Shown piece by piece: positions 59,307-64,000 of a DNA stretch of 64,000 nucleotides. A program made the position numbers and the translations under genes. Positions within the stretch are counted from its first letter, which is position 1. Each line of letters starts with the position of its first letter. Source of the stretch: Chaenocephalus aceratus (lineage: Eukaryota > Chordata > Actinopteri > Perciformes > Channichthyidae); assembly GCA_023974075.1 (NCBI GenBank), contig CM043789.1, positions 32,322,040 through 32,386,039 of the forward strand, read 5' to 3'. Below the pieces are notes generated by a model. That model was not told the origin of the DNA, did not search any database, and saw only the letters and a program-made list of their open reading frames with translations.

Positions 59307-62300
59307 ATGGCTTTTAATAAAACGTACATTAGTATCGGCTATGCCTCGTTTGGGACGCTCATGGGGTTTTCTGCTTTCCTGGTGTGGAACATCGCGTTCA
59401 GACAGCCGTGGACTGCAGCCATGGGAGGACTGGCAGGTACAGTAAACACTGCAAAAACATGCATTTTGTTATGTAGAATTTCACAGGTCTTATATGTTTT
59501 ATTAAAGCCTTCAGCTATACCACCAGTGACCCCCCTTTGGCTGAAGGTGCCCTAGTTATTGAACCTATTTATTGCAAAAGGAGCCTTTAGTCAGACAGGA
59601 ATCAAAGTTCTGGTTCAAGGGCAGAGATATCAACATATAAGCGATGTTATACAATCAAGTCAAATTTATAATTTGTTTAATATCAGGGAGGGATACGCTG
59701 CAGCAGATATTTTCTTTTATCTGCCAGGTGTCAGCTTTTCATCACGTACAAAGGTCAACTTTTTACCTTGATTAAAAGGAACATTGAGACTGTTAAAACA
59801 TTGGAGATTAAAAGTATTTCAAAAGACACATTTTTAAAATGTATTTTTGAACATAACAATAGTATACACAAACCTAATTAAATAGGGAAGGGAACACATA
59901 AACATAACCAGTGTTGGGCAAGTTACTTCCAAAATGTAATATATTACTTATTACTCTCTTTTGAAAGTAATAAGTTACATTACAAAATTACTGTCTCTGA
60001 AATGTAATGAGTTACACTACTTTAGTTTCTAGTTACTTTCACCAAAATAACCGTAAAAGAATGGCTAGGTATTTTAAATGCTAAAATGTAGTTTAGTGCA
60101 GCTCATTATACATCCAGTGAAGGGCAATGTGGTATAGCATAACAACTGTGTAGGCCCTTAAGGCTACTAACAACTTGTATTTCACGGGTTAGTTGAATAC
60201 TCGATTCTGATTGTAAATTCTTAACATGTGACACGTTGTTAATACAGCAGTACAGACCACTGTCAAGGACTCTAATGAAGGTTGCTAAGGAGGATCAAGA
60301 AAGAGAAAGGAAAAGAGGTTAAAAGACGGAGCGCTGGACGTCAGATAAATCACCAGAAGAAGGCAGACAGGAAGTAAACACTAACAGGACACGGAATGGG
60401 CTCTGTAGTGTGTTTAGTATATGGCCCTGTACAGGCCCGGTTCCAGAACAAAATGACTCGGGGTGCCTCTGAGATTACAGGGGGCGCAGCAGTAGTAGGT
60501 TTACGTGAGCAATAGTGGCCGGCAACAGCAATGAAAAATAGCATTGATGGTCCCCAATGAACAGATTATGGCATTTGTTATGTTTTGAAACCAAGCAAGT
60601 GAGAACATTTCAAGTGAGTTAAAAGTGCAATCCTGAAATATTTCATACACTCCAAAGTGGACTATGGCAACGAAAAGCACAAAAGCTTCAAAACTGTACT
60701 GATAAAACAAAGGAGAACATATTGTAAATCAAGGCACATATTATTTGAACCAGCTCATGGTTTGAAATGGCAAACATTGAAAAGCAAAAGTATTATTAAA
60801 ACCATGTAGCCTACTAAACATCACTTTGGTCCCATCATATACTCTGGGAAGAGAATATTTACTGTCCTTGAAAAGTGGTATCACATCATCATGTGAGGTT
60901 GACTTTGTGACCTGGAGATCATTTCAGCTGCAACATTAGCTCGTTGATAAGCTTGGGATATGAGATAGTTTTGTAGCCATTCGTGGTGAAGGCATCTGTG
61001 CTATTGTATGCATTATTTTTGACCCAACATTTCTACAGGCATGGCAGAATATGGCTCTATTTTCACATGAATATTCCAGCCCTTGTCTATTTGTATACCA
61101 CGAGCTGCAAAATGACCACCTAACCCCACTGTACAGGCGGGTACTTGTTTAGATATACCTGGGCAGGCTCTGTTTTGCCGTGGTATCCTGGCACCTGCGG
61201 GCCGCAGAGGGGCTGCGGTGTTTCGGGCGATGAAGAGTGCTGCTCCGGGGTTGAGGGCGGCGAGTCAGGCGGGAGTAAGCTAGTGTCCACAACGGAGGGT
61301 AACGTGATGTCCCCATCTGACCTGTTCCTACTGTCTGCAGTAGATCAGTGTTGCTGGCGTTTAGTGATGGTTGCTTTAACCATTTTCGTATAAATGATTA
61401 TCCACAGATGTGTGTCACTGCTGTGGAAGCACTTTGGAAATGATGCATGCGCAGCGGAGCAGGTCACGCGCACCTGACACAATTTGTTGTTAGTATTTTT
61501 CGCACCGTTCTCTTTTTTGAATAGAGGGTGAATAACATTCAACTGCCCCGAAGATCCCGAAGAGTAAACACCAGGTTTACTAATCTACCCGCACAATTTG
61601 TCTGGTGTCGGAATGTCTCGCTATGTTTGTACATTGTTAAAAAACAAAACACCATTTAATTTCGGGTTAAAATGTGTTGTAACTGCGTTACTGAGCGTTG
61701 TAACGGGTAATATATTACCCACATTTCATTAGTAATGCGTTACATTACTTCGTTACAGCAAAAAGTAATATATTACTTTAACTCCGTTACTTTTGTAACG
61801 CGTTACACCCAACACTGAACATAACACAGTGTTGGGGGGGGGGGGGTCTGGATTATTTTATAAGCATGTTTCTGATGTTACAGTATGACCATGACGTTGG
61901 GCACAGACTTGCAAATAAATGACAACATTAGATCCCGGCCAGTCTACCAAAAAACTACAGTCATTCAACAGATTATATTAAGTGTCGTTTCCGTGGATCT
62001 GACCTTTGAGTCACCGTTGCAAGTGCATATCAGACCTCTGATCTAATCTGTTTACAGCATGTACTGTGGTCAATGTAGTTGTTGTAAAATATTATGACAT
62101 GTTCCCAGAGATTAAACTGACTCATCTGGGCTCTTTTGTTTGTATTTTAGTTAAAGAACAAATGTATCTCCTTCAATCACAACTCTGATTCGAGAGCTGC
62201 ATACAACATTGATAAATTGCCACCAGAATACAACACTTGCTTTTTATTTCATAAGGGAACTTGTTCCTTGTCTGCTTTGAGGATTCATTGACACAATTAT

Positions 62301-63376
62301 ATTTTCCCAAATAAAATAACACATGACATTTCATTTTATTTAATCATTTATTTAGCTGGGACAATGTACAGTAATGAACACTTAAAACATTAAAATGTGT
62401 CAAGCGTAACAGTGCCAGATTTAGCTTTGAGCTCATTTCCATCCGCAGTCCCTCACATAAAACATTTAAGAAGTTTACATTTTACAAACATAGCAAAAAC
62501 AAAATACATGATATGCAAAAAGTGCAAAAGAGCAAGAGCAGCATACACAAGTATGTATGACATGGTAATACAACATAGCAGCAACGACATATAAAGTGCA
62601 AGAGAAGATACAAGAGCTACCTAAAGTGCAAGAGGAGATACCCCTGTATTAAAGTGCATTATTATTAGTCATTAATAATGAGTTATTAGTAACAGGTAAT
62701 TATTAGTTATTACCTGTCTTATAATGTGTTATGTGATCACTCTCTAGCCTTATCATTGCACTTTCAGATCCAGTAAGCATAGCCTACAACATTGTGGCTA
62801 TTTAAAAACAAAAAAAGGGTGTGATTGCTTACCTCAGCAATAATTGGCAACTTGGTGTGTCATGATTTTTCAGAAAATGCACACTCATCCCTCATACCAT
62901 GAGTTCACCATGACCATACAAATGAACATTGTCTGTGTGTATTGTGTATTGTCTTTAAGGATTGTTTTTGCAAGTGTATTGTCTTTAAGGATTGTTTTTG
63001 CATATTGTTATTTTTAAGATTTCAGATAATAAGCTTCATTTCAGTGATGTCTGAGACTTTCTGTGGTTTGCATTCTATTAAAACTACAACATCAGGGTTT
63101 GAAAGTCAGTCTTTCAACGGTGGCTTGTTGAAGAATGTTTAGAGTATTTTTGTTTACTACTTGTTTGCTATGGCGATTCTCTCTAACCCGTTGGTGCTTG
63201 TTCCTCAGGTGTGCTGGCGCTGTGGACCCTGATCACTCACGTCATGTACCTGAAGGACTACTGGAGGACTTGGCTGAAGGGCCTCAAGTTCTTCTTCTTC
63301 ATCGGAGTCTTCTTCTCTCTGTTAGCGGTTGTGGCCTTCATCAGTTTCCTGTCTATTGCCATCCACAACAAAGAGT
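59307..63376 (+). CDS. slc48a1: heme transporter HRG1, first two coding exons (partial)
   Basis: Coding exons 59307-59436 and 63209-63376, joined in phase 1. The first reads [20 protein letters not shown], the first membrane helix, and [13 protein letters not shown]. The second reads [20 protein letters not shown] and [10 protein letters not shown] and a third helix ending [10 protein letters not shown]. These are the diagnostic HRG1 segments, including the conserved His of the second helix (residue 54) implicated in heme binding. HRG1 is a small four-helix protein that moves heme from endolysosomes to cytosol. The last exon, with the fourth helix and C-terminal tail, is past the right edge. 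Human SLC48A1 is on chromosome 12, away from the PHF13 region; the symbol suffix (a or b) cannot be decided here. Confidence 0.95.
59909..61817. mobile_element. hAT element in slc48a1 intron 1
   Basis: Ends CAGTGTTGGGCAAGTTAC and the complement of CAGTGTTGGGTGTAACGC with perfect 8-bp duplication aacataac. Subterminal arrays of TTACATTAC-like motifs flank the ends, as in many fish hAT elements. 1.9 kb; transposase frames are decayed. Confidence 0.93.
61818..63208. other. slc48a1 intron 1, right part
   Basis: AT-rich. Contains a poly-G run at 61,834-61,847 and a roughly 34-bp tandem duplication with core TTGTCTTTAAGGATTGTTTT at 62,949-63,003. No exon seen. Confidence 0.5.
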
Positions 63377-64000
63377 GTAAGTTCCTGTTTGTCGCTTTCC
63401 TCCCACATAACTAACTGCCCAAAATGGTACCTGTAGCGGCCAAAATCATATAGAACTAAAACAGATAATTAACTTAACAGCCGCTGAGGCACTAGTTAGC
63501 GGATCTTACGCAGGGCAATGATCCAGGTCCAGACAAGATTCTCCGTTGTGCATTTTATTCCTATAACAAAATACAATGAACAGGTTTCCTATATCTCTTT
63601 CCTTAAGCCTTTCCTATGGCTTTCCCTTGTGTAGCTTGAGACACTCTGGTAAAAAAACGTTTGCCTACTAGTGCTCTGGCTCCCACCACCCACCTGTCTC
63701 CAATATATACAATTACACCAGGTGCTCTAATCACCCAGTGCCCAAAACATGCCTTCAAAATAAAAGCATATAAACTACTTTAACTTATGACGCTAACTAA
63801 GAATACATATAAATAAATGATAATAATAAACACTATAAACAGCAAGAAAATAAATGTTAAACTATTAAATAATATAAAGAGAGATATATATATATATATA
63901 TATATAGCTCCAACAGTACCTTTCAATCAATCAAAGTTGATATATATAGCCCAATATCAGACATTTTACATTTGTCTCAGGGGACTTTACAGTTTGTACA
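63377..64000. other. slc48a1 intron 2, repeat-like end
   Basis: A segment from 63,430 (TGTAGCGGCCAAAATC) to about 63,720 looks like retroelement or LTR sequence but no second copy is available for proof. A TA microsatellite lies at 63,888-63,906, then a stretch (TTTGTCTCAGGGGACTTTACAG) common in fish intergenic repeats. Confidence 0.35.

Overview
This window looks like nuclear DNA from a teleost fish. The genes have spliced vertebrate structure with good GT/AG sites and matching phases. The repeats are typical of fish: Tc1, hAT, Harbinger-like and TTAA-type elements, L2-type LINEs, an RNase H-bearing I-type LINE with a GAA tail, a DIRS-type element, tRNA-derived SINEs, and long CA/GT and GA arrays. 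I cannot name the species. Nothing prokaryotic or viral is present.

Layout. (1) 1-11.1 kb, minus strand: the 5' end of camta1, with its start exon near 10.7 kb, a candidate cassette exon near 8.7 kb and the first CG-1 exon at 3.35-3.45 kb. The gene runs off the left edge. (2) 13.97-26.3 kb, plus strand: a complete 16-exon dnajc11 (561 aa) with a 3'UTR to about 28.2 kb. (3) 37.9-30.4 kb, minus strand: a complete 5-exon phf13 (325 aa) whose 3'UTR converges on that of dnajc11. The order camta1-dnajc11-phf13, with these orientations, matches human 1p36. (4) 38-48.9 kb: no intact gene; a graveyard of nested transposons plus a broken THAP-type zinc finger. (5) 48.98-54.9 kb, plus strand: an intact 4-exon gene that joins an N-terminal domain of teleost zinc-finger genes to a YqaJ-type nuclease domain whose catalytic ExK motif has lost its glutamate. 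(6) 55.98-59.16 kb: a GAGGA-rich element carrying two further insertions. (7) 59.3 kb to the end: the first two coding exons of slc48a1 (heme transporter HRG1); the last exon lies beyond the window.

The genes do not form a pathway: camta1 and phf13 act in the nucleus, dnajc11 in mitochondria, slc48a1 in endolysosomal membranes. The most interesting items are the YqaJ-domain gene with its altered active site, the camta1 first exon with two overlapping start frames, a LINE whose protein can be read across three inserted elements, and two genes whose start codons each lie about 150 bp from a copy of the same GAGGA-rich element.
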